Origin: Phymatolithon calcareum
Lineage: Eukaryota > Rhodophyta > Florideophyceae > Hapalidiales
Reading direction: 5' to 3'
Assembly (NCBI GenBank): GCA_977006965.1
Contig: OZ345387.1
Location: 62,001-126,000 of the forward strand
Length of the DNA: 64,000 bases
In this document: in pieces, positions 54,655-64,000 of the stretch
Position numbering within the stretch: the first letter of the stretch is position 1
Layout: every line of letters begins with the position of its first letter
Position numbers and translations under genes: made by a program
The notes under the pieces: generated by a model
The model's database searches: none
Told to the model about the DNA's origin: nothing
Seen by the model: the letters and a program-made list of their open reading frames with translations, nothing else

Positions 54655-56184
54655 ATGGGATTACCATGGTATCGAGTACATACAGTAGTATTAAATGATC
54701 CTGGTCGCTTAATTTCTGTGCATTTAATGCACACAGCACTTGTTGCTGGTTGGGCAGGGTCAATGGCACTATACGAGTTAGCCGTTTTTGACCCTTCTGA
54801 CCCTGTTCTTAATCCTATGTGGCGACAGGGGATGTTTGTCATGCCTTTCATGGCACGATTAGGAGTGACTGATTCTTGGGGCGGATGGAGTATTACAGGA
54901 GAAAGCGTATCTAATCCTGGTCTTTGGAGTTTTGAAGGTGTAGCTATTACACATATTGTTTTATCCGGAATGCTTTTTCTTGCATCTATTTGGCATTGGG
55001 TATATTGGGACTTGGAACTTTTCCGTGATCCTCGAACCGGAGAACCAGCATTAGATTTACCAAAAATTTTTGGTATTCATCTTTTACTTTCTAGTTTATT
55101 ATGTTTTGGATTTGGTGCATTCCATGCAACAGGACTTTTTGGACCTGGAATATGGGTATCAGATGCCTATGGCGTGACTGGAAAAGTTCAGCCTGTTGCA
55201 CCAGCATGGGGGGCAGATGGATTTAATCCATTTAACCCTGGGGGAATAGCCTCACATCACATAGCAGCTGGTACGGTTGGGATCCTAGCTGGAATATTTC
55301 ACTTAACAGTTAGACCACCTCAACGCCTATATAGAGCATTAAGAATGGGAAATATAGAAACTGTATTATCTAGTAGTATTTCTGCGGTTTTCTTTAGTGC
55401 ATTTATTACTTGTGGAACAATGTGGTATGGATCTGCGACAACACCTTTAGAGCTTTTTGGTCCCACTAGATATCAATGGGATAGCGGATACTTTCAACAA
55501 GAAATTGAACAAAGAGTAGAAAATGCTTTAAATGAAGGTGCAAGTCCCATAGAAGCATGGTCAAGGATACCAGATAAACTCGCTTTTTATGATTATATTG
55601 GTAATAACCCAGCAAAAGGTGGACTATTCCGTGCAGGACCTATGGACAAAGGAGATGGTATAGCAGAAGCATGGCTAGGACATCCAGTTTTCCAAGATAA
55701 AGAAAATCGAGAACTAATCGTGAGAAGAATGCCTGCATTTTTCGAGACTTTCCCAGTAATTTTAGTTGACAAAGATGGAATTATACGCGCAGACATACCA
55801 TTTAGAAGAGCTGAATCCAAATATAGTATTGAGCAAGTAGGAGTTACAGTAAGTTTCTATGGTGGTAAGCTCAACAACAAAATATTTACAGACGCACCCA
55901 GCGTAAAAAAGTATGCAAGAAAAGCACAATTAGGTGAAGTATTTGAATTTGATAGAACTACACTAGAGTCAGATGGCGTATTTAGAAGCAGCCCAAGAGG
56001 TTGGTTTACATTTGGTCACGCTAACTTTGCTCTAATATTTTTCTTTGGACATTTATGGCATGGTTCACGAACAATATTCAGAGATGTTTTTGCTGGCATA
56101 GGAGCTGAAGTAACAGCACAAGTAGAATTTGGAGCTTTTCAGAAGCTAGGAGATACCAGCAGTAAAAAACAGGGATCTGTATAA
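54655..56184 (+). CDS. psbB: photosystem II CP47 antenna protein
   Basis: 509 residues starting [20 protein letters not shown], with six membrane helices carrying chlorophyll-binding His residues and the large lumenal loop E (about 260-450). TTCGGAGGAATAT upstream is a strong ribosome site. psbT follows by 47 nt in the same direction. Confidence 0.99.
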   Translation: MGLPWYRVHTVVLNDPGRLISVHLMHTALVAGWAGSMALYELAVFDPSDPVLNPMWRQGMFVMPFMARLGVTDSWGGWSITGESVSNPGLWSFEGVAITHIVLSGMLFLASIWHWVYWDLELFRDPRTGEPALDLPKIFGIHLLLSSLLCFGFGAFHATGLFGPGIWVSDAYGVTGKVQPVAPAWGADGFNPFNPGGIASHHIAAGTVGILAGIFHLTVRPPQRLYRALRMGNIETVLSSSISAVFFSAFITCGTMWYGSATTPLELFGPTRYQWDSGYFQQEIEQRVENALNEGASPIEAWSRIPDKLAFYDYIGNNPAKGGLFRAGPMDKGDGIAEAWLGHPVFQDKENRELIVRRMPAFFETFPVILVDKDGIIRADIPFRRAESKYSIEQVGVTVSFYGGKLNNKIFTDAPSVKKYARKAQLGEVFEFDRTTLESDGVFRSSPRGWFTFGHANFALIFFFGHLWHGSRTIFRDVFAGIGAEVTAQVEFGAFQKLGDTSSKKQGSV

Positions 56185-56231
56185 ATACTATCTATAAATA
56201 TTTAAATTTTTAATAATATGGAGATAAAAAC

Positions 56232-56327
56232 ATGGAAGCTCTTGTATATGTCTTTCTATTAACAGGTACACTAATGGTAATATTTTTTGCCGTATTTTTT
56301 AGAGATCCTCCAAGAATTGCAAAATAA
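56232..56327 (+). CDS. psbT: photosystem II protein T
   Basis: 31 residues: [20 protein letters not shown] then [11 protein letters not shown]. One membrane helix; invariant RDPP(R/K). Sits at the PSII dimer interface. Part of the psbB operon. Confidence 0.98.
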   Translation: MEALVYVFLLTGTLMVIFFAVFFRDPPRIAK

Positions 56328-56357
56328 GTAATAGTTACAGCAACAAAAAGAAATAAA

Positions 56358-56391
56358 CCACTCTCATAGAATTATAAACTTAAGAGAGTGG
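56358..56391. terminator. hairpin between psbT and psbN
   Basis: CCACTCTC (56358-56365) pairs with GAGAGTGG (56384-56391) between the convergent ends of psbT and psbN. Confidence 0.65.
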
Positions 56392-56415
56392 GTCTAGTAA
56401 TATAAATTATTATTA

Positions 56416-56547
56416 TTATTCTTCATGCTCTTCAAAAGGATCACGTAGATCTTTAGAAATAGGACCAAAGGCTATATAAATAGAATAACCAGTAATACCC
56501 AAAAGTAAGCTCGAAATAAAAATGCTAAGAACTGTTGCAATTTCCAT
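56416..56547 (-). CDS. psbN: photosystem II biogenesis protein N
   Basis: 43 residues: [20 protein letters not shown], then [13 protein letters not shown]. The C-terminal LRDPFEEH is invariant. Encoded opposite to psbT and psbH, as in nearly all plastids. An assembly factor, not a PSII subunit. Confidence 0.98.
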   Translation of the reverse strand: MEIATVLSIFISSLLLGITGYSIYIAFGPISKDLRDPFEEHEE

Positions 56548-56634
56548 AAATTAATCAAGAATAAAGTTAACTTATTTTTATAAAATTAATATAAAACTTG
56601 ATAAAGTATAACAATAAACTAAATTAAAAAAATT

Positions 56635-56838
56635 ATGGCACTGAGAACTCGACTAGGTGAAATTCTAAGACCCCTAAACTCTGAATACGGCAAAGTAGCA
56701 CCTGGATGGGGAACGACACCCATTATGGCAATATTCATGCTGTTATTCTTTTTATTCCTTTTAATTATTCTACAAATATATAACTCATCTCTTATACTAA
56801 ATAATGTTGATGTTGACTGGGCAACATTAGGTAATTAG
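56635..56838 (+). CDS. psbH: photosystem II protein H
   Basis: 67 residues. [20 protein letters not shown] precedes one membrane helix, and the tail is [12 protein letters not shown]. The phosphorylation Thr region of land plants is missing, as in cyanobacteria and red algae. Confidence 0.98.
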   Translation: MALRTRLGEILRPLNSEYGKVAPGWGTTPIMAIFMLLFFLFLLIILQIYNSSLILNNVDVDWATLGN

Positions 56839-56855
56839 TAGAATAAAAACCAATA

Positions 56856-56879
56856 ACCTTGTGTATTTATACACAAGGT
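56856..56879. terminator. hairpin between psbH and psaE
   Basis: ACCTTGTGTA (56856-56865), loop TTTA, TACACAAGGT (56870-56879): perfect 10-bp stem between convergent genes. Confidence 0.75.
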
Positions 56880-56897
56880 ACAATAACAACTATAAAA

Positions 56898-57086
56898 TTA
56901 GTTAATAAGCATTAACTCGCTTTCACTAAAATTATTACTATTCACTCCATTATAAGATTCTTTAGTAAATCTAACTGAAATAGGGTATCTTATATCTGAT
57001 TTTTCTACCTTAGATATAACACCAATATCTTGATACCAATAAGATTCTTTCCTTAAAACTTTTACCTTAGAATTTTTAGTAAACAT
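56898..57086 (-). CDS. psaE: photosystem I reaction centre subunit IV (PsaE)
   Basis: 62 residues from ATG at 57086. SKVKVLRKESYWYQDIGVIS and RYPISVRFTKESYNGVNSNN are the PsaE SH3-like fold. Stromal subunit helping ferredoxin docking and cyclic flow. The frame reaches a TTG at 57092, but the ATG fits the family better. Confidence 0.97.
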   Translation of the reverse strand: MFTKNSKVKVLRKESYWYQDIGVISKVEKSDIRYPISVRFTKESYNGVNSNNFSESELMLIN

Positions 57087-57320
57087 AAACAATTATTTTA
57101 ATTTAATATCAATAGTATTCAATAATAAAGTAGCAGAGATGTAGAAATAAAAGCAAGTATATTAAATTTTATAAACTAGTCAAAAATTATTATATATTGT
57201 TAAGTTGCCGAAAAAATATGAAAAATGTTACATTTATTAGTATGATCTTATATATTTATATCCATTTAATGATAAATATATCCAAAATCAATAAAGAAAT
57301 TAATGCGAGGTTTTAAGACA

Positions 57321-59201
57321 ATGAAAATATCATGGAAAACAATTTTACTCTGGTCTTTACCAGTAATTGTAGTTACATTTTTCATATGGCAAGGTTTTTT
57401 AGCTCCAACAAATAATGAACTAAACAATAATGTTGCTAGCTCAAGAATGACTTATGGAAGGTTTCTAGAATACTTAGATATGGGTTGGGTAAAGCGCGTT
57501 GACATGTATGATAATGGACATACTGCAATTGTAGAAGCAATAGGACCTGAATTAGGTAATCGGGTTCAAAAAATAAGAGTTGAATTACCAACGAATGCTC
57601 CGGAACTTATTACTAAACTTAAAAACACAAATGTTGATTTAGATGCACATCCAGCTAAAAATACAAGTGCTATTTGGAACTTATTAGGTAACTTATTTTT
57701 TCCACTATTACTAGTAAGTGGACTAGCTTTACTGTTTAGAAGATCCAATAATAGTACTGGAGGGCCTGGACAAGCAATGTCTTTTGGAAAATCTAAAGCG
57801 TTATTTCAAATGGAAGCTAAAACTGGTATAGTTTTTGATGATGTTGCTGGTGTAGATGAAGCCAAAGAAGAATTTCAAGAAGTTGTAACATTTCTAAAGC
57901 AGCCTGAATGCTTCACAGCTGTTGGAGCTAAAATACCAAAAGGCGTGCTTCTAATTGGTCCTCCAGGAACTGGAAAAACACTCTTAGCAAAAGCAATTGC
58001 AGGAGAAGCTAGTGTGCCTTTTTTTAGTATATCTGGATCAGAATTTGTAGAAATGTTTGTAGGAGTTGGAGCTTCCAGGGTTCGAGACTTATTTAAAAAA
58101 GCAAAAGAAAACGCACCTTGTATAGTATTTATAGACGAAATTGATGCAGTAGGTAGACAAAGAGGAACGGGCATTGGTGGAGGTAATGATGAACGTGAAC
58201 AAACACTTAACCAGTTACTAACAGAAATGGATGGTTTTGAGGGCAATACCGGTATCATAGTAATTGCAGCAACTAACCGAGCAGACATTTTAGATTCAGC
58301 ACTACTACGACCTGGCAGATTTGATAGACAAGTAGCAGTAGATGTACCTGATTTCAATGGAAGACTAGCTATACTAAAAGTTCACTCCAAAAACAAAAAA
58401 GTTGACTCAACTGTATCATTATCAACAATTGCACGTCGCACTCCAGGCTTCTCTGGCGCTGATCTGGCAAACCTATTAAATGAAGCTGCCATACTAACCG
58501 CGAGGAAAAGAAAAAACACTATTACAATCAATGAAATCGATGCATCCATTGACCGCGTGGTTGCTGGCATGGAAGGAACTCCATTAGTAGATAGTAAAAG
58601 CAAGAGATTAATAGCTTATCATGAAATAGGACATGCTATAGTAGGAACACTTCTACAAAATCACGAACCTGTACAAAAAGTAACTTTAATTCCTCGAGGA
58701 CAGGCAAGAGGATTAACTTGGTTTACGCCAGCGGATGATCAAAGCTTAATTTCTAGAGCACAAATCTTGTCACGTATTATGGGTGCACTTGGAGGAAGAG
58801 CTGCTGAAGAAATTGTTTTTGGTGACGCAGAGGTAACAACTGGAGCTAGCAATGATTTACAGCAAGTAACATCTATGGCTAGGCAAATGGTCACAAGATT
58901 TGGAATGTCTGAGATCGGTCCACTTTCTTTAGAAAGTGAAGCTACAAGTCCTTTTTTAGGTAGGAGTATGTCAACAAGTTCAGAATATTCAGATGATGTT
59001 GCTATAAAAATAGATTCAGAAGTAAAAAATATTGTTGAATCTTGCCATAAAAAAGCATTAGAAATAATAAAAGATAACCGCGTGATAATTGACTATTTAG
59101 TTGACTTACTAATTGAAAAAGAAACTATTGATGGTAAAGAATTTAGAGAAATTATTAGTGAATATACAATTATACCAAAAAAATATCAATACAATATATA
59201 G
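57321..59201 (+). CDS. ftsH: ATP-dependent zinc metalloprotease FtsH
   Basis: 626 residues from ATG at 57321; an in-frame ATG at 57303 would add six residues, but GAGG at 57307-57310 suits the downstream start. Also called Ycf25. Two N-terminal membrane segments (about 7-25 and 112-130), Walker [19 protein letters not shown] near 210, Walker [16 protein letters not shown] near 265, second region of homology ([19 protein letters not shown]), and zinc motif HEIGH near 430. Degrades damaged thylakoid proteins such as D1. Confidence 0.98.
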   Translation: MKISWKTILLWSLPVIVVTFFIWQGFLAPTNNELNNNVASSRMTYGRFLEYLDMGWVKRVDMYDNGHTAIVEAIGPELGNRVQKIRVELPTNAPELITKLKNTNVDLDAHPAKNTSAIWNLLGNLFFPLLLVSGLALLFRRSNNSTGGPGQAMSFGKSKALFQMEAKTGIVFDDVAGVDEAKEEFQEVVTFLKQPECFTAVGAKIPKGVLLIGPPGTGKTLLAKAIAGEASVPFFSISGSEFVEMFVGVGASRVRDLFKKAKENAPCIVFIDEIDAVGRQRGTGIGGGNDEREQTLNQLLTEMDGFEGNTGIIVIAATNRADILDSALLRPGRFDRQVAVDVPDFNGRLAILKVHSKNKKVDSTVSLSTIARRTPGFSGADLANLLNEAAILTARKRKNTITINEIDASIDRVVAGMEGTPLVDSKSKRLIAYHEIGHAIVGTLLQNHEPVQKVTLIPRGQARGLTWFTPADDQSLISRAQILSRIMGALGGRAAEEIVFGDAEVTTGASNDLQQVTSMARQMVTRFGMSEIGPLSLESEATSPFLGRSMSTSSEYSDDVAIKIDSEVKNIVESCHKKALEIIKDNRVIIDYLVDLLIEKETIDGKEFREIISEYTIIPKKYQYNI

Positions 59202-59206
59202 ATGAA

Positions 59207-59280
59207 CGGGACCGACGGGACTCGAACCCGCAACTTTCGCCGTGACAGGGCGATGCTCTAACCAATTGAACTACGATCCC
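59207..59280 (-). tRNA. trnD(guc): tRNA-Asp(GUC)
   Basis: 74 nt. Acceptor GGGATCG/CGGTCCC, anticodon GUC in CTGTCAC, T-arm GCGGGTTCGAGTCCCGT, discriminator G as expected for Asp. It lies 5 nt past the convergent ftsH stop. Confidence 0.97.
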
Positions 59281-59339
59281 TGATCTAGCAAGATCATACT
59301 ACAATAAAAATTAATTGTCAATTTTTTCACCACAAATTA

Positions 59340-59430
59340 AGGAGAGAAAGGGATTCGAACCCTCGATATAATAATATAATCATATAGCAGATTAGCAATC
59401 TGCCGCTTTCAACCACTCAGCCATCTCTCC
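59340..59430 (-). tRNA. trnS(gcu): tRNA-Ser(GCU)
   Basis: 91 nt. Acceptor GGAGAGA/TCTCTCC, anticodon GCU in TTGCTAA, and a long AT-rich variable arm as expected for serine. Discriminator U is unusual for serine tRNA. Confidence 0.95.
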
Positions 59431-59463
59431 TGGACTAAACCTTCAATAATAAAAAGACAAGGA

Positions 59464-59537
59464 TAGCTCAGGCGGGATTTGAACCTGCGACCTTGGGCTT
59501 ATGAGTCCCCTGCTCTAACCGACTGAGCTACTGAGCC
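59464..59537 (-). tRNA. trnM(cau): tRNA-Met(CAU), elongator type
   Basis: 74 nt. Acceptor GGCTCAG/CTGAGCT (a G.U first pair), anticodon loop CTCATAA. The anticodon stem pairs only GGG/CCC: positions 31/39 (A.G) and 27/43 (G.A) do not pair. The T-stem has an A.C at its centre, also seen in E. coli elongator tRNA-Met. It could be tRNA-Ile with a modified CAU, but the body looks more Met-like. No intron. Confidence 0.8.
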
Positions 59538-59593
59538 ATCTAAAGTATAAGAATAATATTATCATTAATAGAAAGACAAATCTACTCATAATT

Positions 59594-60445
59594 TTAAATT
59601 AGCATTGATCCTATTCCATCCTTAGTCAGAATTTCTAATAACAAGGCATGCTCAACTCTACCATCAATAATATGAGCTGATTTCACACCATTACTGATAG
59701 CTTGAATACAACAATCAACTTTAGGTATCATTCCTCCAGAAATTATGTTTTGTTGTTTTAACAAATTTATTTGTGACTTATTTGCTAATTTAACTAAAGT
59801 ATTAGGATCATGAATATTAAGCATAATCCCAGTTGTATCCGTCAACAATATTAATTTCTCTGCATTTAAAGCTTCTGCTATTGATCCTGCAACGGTGTCT
59901 GCATTAATATTATATGATTGACCATCTAAACTAGCTGCCACACTAGCAATAACTGGAATATAACCCTCTTTTATCAAAAGCCTTATTATATCTGAATTCA
60001 CGGATTCAATCTTACCTAAAAAATTTTCAGAAGCATCAAAAAATTGAGAGGCAATAATTAATCTGGCATCTTTGCCTGATAAACCGATAGCTTTACCTTT
60101 TTTCTTATTAATTAAAGCAACAAGCTCTTGATTTACCTTACCAACTAAAACCATCTCAACGATTTCCATTGTTTCTAAATTTGTTACCCTAACTCCTTTA
60201 TCAAACTTTGACTCAATATTCAATTTATCTAACCAACTATTAATCATAGGACCACCACCGTGTACTAATACTGGATTTAATCCAATATAAGACAAAAAAA
60301 GAATATCTTCTATTACTTTATCTTTTAATGCTTGATTTTGCATGGCTGAACCACCATACTTAATCACAATAGTACGTCCTGCAAATTTCTGTATAAAAGG
60401 TAACGCTTCACTGAGAACTTGTACTCGCTCAAAATCATTTAGCAT
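59594..60445 (-). CDS. argB: acetylglutamate kinase
   Basis: 283 residues. VIKYGGSAM near residue 28, LVHGGGPMIN near 60 and a C-terminal GGMIPKVDCCIQAI motif match ArgB. Phosphorylates N-acetylglutamate in arginine synthesis; in photosynthetic cells it is usually controlled by PII protein (glnB), not encoded in this window. Confidence 0.97.
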   Translation of the reverse strand: MLNDFERVQVLSEALPFIQKFAGRTIVIKYGGSAMQNQALKDKVIEDILFLSYIGLNPVLVHGGGPMINSWLDKLNIESKFDKGVRVTNLETMEIVEMVLVGKVNQELVALINKKKGKAIGLSGKDARLIIASQFFDASENFLGKIESVNSDIIRLLIKEGYIPVIASVAASLDGQSYNINADTVAGSIAEALNAEKLILLTDTTGIMLNIHDPNTLVKLANKSQINLLKQQNIISGGMIPKVDCCIQAISNGVKSAHIIDGRVEHALLLEILTKDGIGSMLI

Positions 60446-60510
60446 AAAATCAAAATATTAAAATAGTACAATTAAGTAATAAATATAAAAAATTAAATAG
60501 ATACAATTAT

Positions 60511-60708
60511 ATGTATATTTTTTGGGATAATATATCAAAATTCCCGAGATTTTTTATCTCGGTACTTATGGGATTCTTCTTGACAACTTTTAACCCATTT
60601 TTCGAGCTATTAAGAGATGAAAAAAGCAGACTTATATTAATAATTGCATTAAGCTTTTTTACTACTATTTTATTACAAATTTTAAAGCTTATGCTTGCAT
60701 TAAATTAA
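60511..60708 (+). CDS. ycf33: conserved small membrane protein Ycf33
   Basis: 65 residues. MYIFWDNISKFPRFFISVLM, with two hydrophobic stretches, matches Ycf33 (FW.NI.KFPRF.IS...G). Function unknown; homologues occur in cyanobacteria. Confidence 0.92.
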   Translation: MYIFWDNISKFPRFFISVLMGFFLTTFNPFFELLRDEKSRLILIIALSFFTTILLQILKLMLALN

Positions 60709-60886
60709 TTCAAAAAACACCGAATTTCATGTCAAACAAAATTAAAAATTATACATATATAATATTGTATATTATATAATACAAACCTCCTCGATACCGG
60801 TATTCATATTATATAAATTCCTTAGCCGACTTATTTATAATAATTTATTAAAAATCCGAATAACAAAACTACTAAAAGAACTCGAT

Positions 60887-62671
60887 ATGACAAAAACCAC
60901 AAATCAAGTAACTGGTTCATTTGCATTAATAGATAGTTTAGTTAAACATAAAGTCAAATATATCTTTGGTTATCCTGGCGGAGCTATATTACCTATTTAT
61001 GATGAACTGTATAGGTGGGAACAAGAAGGGAAAATTAAACATATATTAGCTAGACATGAACAAGCTGCAGCACATTCTGCTGATGGTTATGCTAGATCAA
61101 CAGGTAAAGTAGGTGTTTGTTTTGCTACTTCGGGTCCAGGTGCTACTAACTTAGTATCTGGAATAGCTACTGCTCAAATGGATTCGGTTCCTCTTCTACT
61201 AATTACTGGTCAGGTAAGTAGATCTTTTATAGGTACAGATGCTTTTCAAGAAGTGGACATTTTTGGCATAACTTTACCAATTGTTAAACATTCCTATGTT
61301 GTTAGAGATCCTATGCATATGTCTAGAATTATCGCTGAAGCTTTTTATATCGCACAACATGGCCGTCCTGGACCGGTTTTAGTAGATATACCAAAAGATG
61401 TAGGATTGGAAAAATTTATCTATGATCCAGTTCAACCCGGCAAATGTATAATTCCTGGTTGTCGAACTGTTTATTCTTCAAAAGCAAAACAAATTCCAAA
61501 AATTGTTAAGTTAATTAGTCAATCCAGTCAGCCATTACTATATGTTGGCGGTGGTAGCATTATTTCAGGTGCTCATGAAGAATTAAAAGAATTAGCTGTA
61601 ATGTGTCAAATACCAATAACTACAACTTTAATGGGTAAAGGTATCATAGATGAAAATCATCCATTATGTCTTGGTATGCTTGGTATGCATGGTACTGCAT
61701 ATGCTAATTTTGCTGTCAGTGAATGTGATTTATTGATTGCCTTGGGAGCAAGGTTTGATGATAGAGTTACTGGTAAACTAGACGAATTTGCTTGTAATGC
61801 TCAAGTTATCCATATTGATATAGATCCAGCTGAAGTTGGCAAAAATCGAATACCCCATGTTGCAATTGTTGGGGATATAAAAGAAACATTGCACAATATA
61901 ATACATCATATTAAAAAAAATGCTGATCTTTTTATAGAGCAAACTAGATCTTGGAAAGAAAGAATCTGTAATTGGAAAATTCAATATCCATTATTGATTC
62001 CAAAGAAAAAAAATTCTTTATCTCCACAAGAGATAATTTTTTCACTTAATTCCAATACTTCAGGTGCTTATTTTACTACAGATGTTGGCCAGCATCAAAT
62101 GTGGGCAGCACAGTTTTTAAATGTTTTACCAAGGCATTGGCTTTCCAGTGCCGGTTTAGGAACCATGGGATATGGTTTACCAGCTGCTATAGGTGCACAA
62201 GTTGCTCATCCAGATAGTATGGTAATTTGTATTAGTGGAGATGCAAGTTTCCAAATGAATCTACAGGAATTAGCTACTATTTCACAATATAATTTGCCAA
62301 TAAAAATAATTATTATAAATAATAAATGGCAAGGAATGGTTCGCCAGTGGCAACAAGCATTTTACGGTCAGAGATATTCTCATTCTAATATGGAATGTGG
62401 ATCTCCAAATTTCCAAGTTCTAGCCTCTGCTTTTGGTATTGATTCCCAAATTCTAGACAATAGAGATAGTATTGATCATGTTCTAAAAACTTGTTTTGAA
62501 ACAAAAGGCCCATTTTTAATAGATTGCCAGGTAACAGAAGATGAAAATTGTTATCCTATGGTTGCTCCAGGTAAGAGTAACTCACAAATGATTGGTGTAT
62601 ATAAGCAAACCAGAACCTTTAATGTAAATATGATGCCTACTGAAGATAAGTTGACTAGAAAAATAAATTAA
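60887..62671 (+). CDS. ilvB: acetolactate synthase large subunit
   Basis: 594 residues. Thiamine-diphosphate enzyme that starts valine, leucine and isoleucine synthesis. The catalytic Glu sits in [20 protein letters not shown] near residue 60; [20 protein letters not shown] follows, and the cofactor motif [15 protein letters not shown]...[12 protein letters not shown] lies near 450-490. The small subunit (ilvH) is not in this window. T and G are richer on the coding strand here than in most upstream plus-strand genes. Confidence 0.98.
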   Translation: MTKTTNQVTGSFALIDSLVKHKVKYIFGYPGGAILPIYDELYRWEQEGKIKHILARHEQAAAHSADGYARSTGKVGVCFATSGPGATNLVSGIATAQMDSVPLLLITGQVSRSFIGTDAFQEVDIFGITLPIVKHSYVVRDPMHMSRIIAEAFYIAQHGRPGPVLVDIPKDVGLEKFIYDPVQPGKCIIPGCRTVYSSKAKQIPKIVKLISQSSQPLLYVGGGSIISGAHEELKELAVMCQIPITTTLMGKGIIDENHPLCLGMLGMHGTAYANFAVSECDLLIALGARFDDRVTGKLDEFACNAQVIHIDIDPAEVGKNRIPHVAIVGDIKETLHNIIHHIKKNADLFIEQTRSWKERICNWKIQYPLLIPKKKNSLSPQEIIFSLNSNTSGAYFTTDVGQHQMWAAQFLNVLPRHWLSSAGLGTMGYGLPAAIGAQVAHPDSMVICISGDASFQMNLQELATISQYNLPIKIIIINNKWQGMVRQWQQAFYGQRYSHSNMECGSPNFQVLASAFGIDSQILDNRDSIDHVLKTCFETKGPFLIDCQVTEDENCYPMVAPGKSNSQMIGVYKQTRTFNVNMMPTEDKLTRKIN

Positions 62672-62705
62672 CTAATTTAGGTTAGCTAGTTATATATACA
62701 TTTAG

Positions 62706-62777
62706 AGCCCTTGACGAGAATTGAACTCGTGACTTTTTTCTTACCAAGAAAATACTCTACCACTGAGCTACAAGGGC
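62706..62777 (-). tRNA. trnT(ggu): tRNA-Thr(GGU)
   Basis: 72 nt. Acceptor GCCCTTG/CAAGGGC, anticodon GGU in loop TTGGTAA on a TTTTC/GAAAA stem, T-arm ACGAGTTCAATTCTCGT, discriminator U. Confidence 0.96.
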
Positions 62778-62804
62778 TTGTTTATTGATTTTTTCTCTTG
62801 TTAT

Positions 62805-62886
62805 TGGGCCGGGTTGGATTTGAACCAACGTAGGCAAAGCCAGCGGATTTACAGTCCGCCCCCATTAACCACTCGGGCACCGACCC
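62805..62886 (-). tRNA. trnY(gua): tRNA-Tyr(GUA)
   Basis: 82 nt with a long variable arm, as in bacterial-type tRNA-Tyr. Acceptor GGGTCGG/CCGGCCC, anticodon GUA in CTGTAAA, discriminator A. Confidence 0.97.
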
Positions 62887-62951
62887 ATTTTCATAATTAA
62901 ACATTACCATTCTTTTGTTAAAAAAACAACATACTCTTGTTGTTTTTGTCT

Positions 62952-63025
62952 TGGATGTAACTGGATTTGAACCAGTGACTTTCATGATGTCAACATGATA
63001 CTCTATCCAACTGAGTTATACATCC
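62952..63025 (-). tRNA. trnV(gac): tRNA-Val(GAC)
   Basis: 74 nt. Acceptor GGATGTA/TACATCC, anticodon GAC in loop TTGACAT on a TCATG/CATGA stem, T-arm ACTGGTTCAAATCCAGT, discriminator A. Confidence 0.95.
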
Positions 63026-63033
63026 TATATTTT

Positions 63034-63396
63034 TTATACTATAAATTTTTGTTTTAATCGTGTTGCTTTACCAGATCTATTTCTTAAGTAATAAAGTTTA
63101 GCTCTACGGACTTTGGACCTTCTCATAATTTGAATATTTGTAATTCTTGGGGAGTGTATTAGATAGACTTTTTCTACTCCAATTCCTTGGAAAACTCTTC
63201 TTAAAGTAATTGTAGTATTTAGGTTAGCATTGCTTATTGCAATAATAACACCTTCAGAGAATTGCACCCTCTCTTTATTCCCTTCTTGTATTAATAAACC
63301 AATCCGAATAGTATCTCCAACATGAATTATTGGTAAGTTGTTTTTTAAATATGTTTGTTCTATATTTTTAATTATATTTGTGTTCTGTCTAGCCAT
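63034..63396 (-). CDS. rpl19: 50S ribosomal protein L19
   Basis: 120 residues. VGDTIRIGLLIQEGNKERVQ and FQGIGVEKVYLIHSPRITNI followed by KVRRAKLYYLRNRSGKATRL are the L19 core and tail. It lies 8 nt before trnV on the same strand and may share its transcript. Confidence 0.98.
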   Translation of the reverse strand: MARQNTNIIKNIEQTYLKNNLPIIHVGDTIRIGLLIQEGNKERVQFSEGVIIAISNANLNTTITLRRVFQGIGVEKVYLIHSPRITNIQIMRRSKVRRAKLYYLRNRSGKATRLKQKFIV

Positions 63397-63624
63397 AAAT
63401 TATGTTATATATTTTATTCTATTTTTTTATATATTATGTAATTAATCTCTCTTTCGTCAACTTTTTCATGGTTTTAATCTCTCTAATATTTTATAATTCT
63501 ATATTAATATGGTATTACTTTTTGATCTTTATTTAAAAATATAATTCTTGCTATTAATTTATTTTTGTTTTTGTGCTACTATTGTTATTATTAAAGGTAG
63601 TTACTTGTTTATTGGTTAATAATA
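63397..63624. other. divergent spacer between rpl19 and clpC
   Basis: 228 nt, extremely T-rich on the plus strand (for 63421-63480: 14 A, 34 T, 8 C, 4 G). It must hold promoters for rpl19 and clpC. No gene or tRNA seen. Confidence 0.6.
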
Positions 63625-64000
63625 ATGTTTGAGCGTTTTACAGAAAAAGCTATTAAAGTAATAATGCTAGCTCAAGAAGAAGCTAGACGTTTAGGCCACA
63701 ATTTTGTTGGTACAGAACAGATATTATTGGGTTTAATAGGTGAAGGAACTGGCATTGCAGCTCAGGTTCTTAAATCCATGAATGTAAATTTAAAAGATGC
63801 TAGAATTGAAGTAGAAAAAATAATTGGAAGAGGTTCTGGCTTTGTAGCAGTTGAAATTCCTTTTACTCCGAGAGCTAAAAGAGTTTTAGAATTATCTTTA
63901 GAAGAAGCTAGGCAATTAGGCCATAATTATATTGGTACAGAGCATTTATTAATGGGTTTAGTTAGAGAAGGCGAAGGGGTAGCAGCAAGAGTTCTAGAGA
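63625..64000 (+). CDS. clpC: Clp protease ATP-binding subunit ClpC, partial (3' end outside window)
   Basis: 125 codons visible, starting [20 protein letters not shown]. Two N-domain repeats are present: [20 protein letters not shown] and [20 protein letters not shown]. Family members are about 820 residues, so most of the protein, including both AAA domains, lies beyond the window. Hsp100 chaperone of the plastid Clp protease and import machinery. Confidence 0.98.
   Translation, partial: MFERFTEKAIKVIMLAQEEARRLGHNFVGTEQILLGLIGEGTGIAAQVLKSMNVNLKDARIEVEKIIGRGSGFVAVEIPFTPRAKRVLELSLEEARQLGHNYIGTEHLLMGLVREGEGVAARVLE

Noticed and set aside
62782-62985. A 67-codon minus-strand frame across the tRNA cluster
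   Set aside because: It overlaps trnY and part of trnV, and its sequence is simply the tRNA genes read as codons.

Overview
This window is a stretch of plastid (chloroplast) genome from a red alga. The evidence is direct. It carries phycobilisome core genes (apcA, apcB, apcE) together with photosystem I and II, cytochrome b6f and ATP synthase genes. It also carries the large red-lineage gene set that green plastids have lost: odpA/odpB, preA, pbsA, bas1/ycf42, acpP, accB, argB, ilvB, dnaK, secG, secY, tatC, infB, rpl35, rps20, rpl19, ycf33, ycf36, ycf38 and ycf45. The DNA is AT-rich, gene-dense and read with the bacterial code. The presence of chlB and pbsA, plus a group II intron in chlB, would suit a florideophyte lineage that kept light-independent chlorophyll synthesis. 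The genus cannot be fixed from the sequence alone.

Layout. 1-9 kb: rpoB (cut by the window start) and rps20 on the minus strand, rpl33-rps18, infB, ycf3, atpB-atpE. 8.5-12.5 kb: the allophycocyanin core genes apcB, apcA and apcE. 12.7-20.7 kb: tatC, petA, pyruvate dehydrogenase E1 (odpB, odpA), preA, rpl20-rpl35, heme oxygenase pbsA, a 2-Cys peroxiredoxin, trnfM and ycf36. 20.7-27 kb: secG, the tiny petM and petN genes, acsF, then chlB. chlB is split by a 2,035-nt group II intron with its own eroded maturase; psaD and trnS(UGA) follow. 27-36 kb: acpP, ycf45, a PetP-like small gene, accB, psaA-psaB, rps14, petG, psbK, psbZ, trnG. 36-53 kb: dnaK, read divergently from a run of 29 genes, rpl3 to rps10, that fuses the bacterial S10, spc, alpha and str operons and includes secY, rpoA and tufA. 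53-64 kb: petF, ycf38, psbB-psbT/psbN/psbH, psaE, ftsH, three tRNAs, argB, ycf33, ilvB, three tRNAs, rpl19, and the start of clpC at the window end.

How it works together. Most genes serve photosynthesis or gene expression. AcsF and ChlB make chlorophyll, and PbsA starts bilin synthesis for the phycobilisome proteins encoded nearby. OdpA/OdpB, AccB and AcpP supply and use acetyl-CoA for fatty-acid synthesis. ArgB and IlvB serve arginine and branched-chain amino-acid synthesis. FtsH, ClpC, DnaK, SecY/SecG and TatC handle protein quality control and targeting. Nine tRNA genes are visible (fM, S-UGA, G-GCC, D-GUC, S-GCU, M-CAU, T-GGU, Y-GUA, V-GAC).

The most notable item is the split chlB. An uninterrupted reading frame alone suggests an N-terminally truncated protein, but a 39-codon first exon lies 2 kb upstream, and joining the two gives a full-length 508-residue subunit. 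The protein encoded inside the intron has lost the reverse-transcriptase catalytic motif but keeps its N-terminal and C-terminal maturase-like regions. Strong inverted repeats sit at most junctions between convergent genes, including a perfect 38-bp palindrome that contains the rps10 stop codon.
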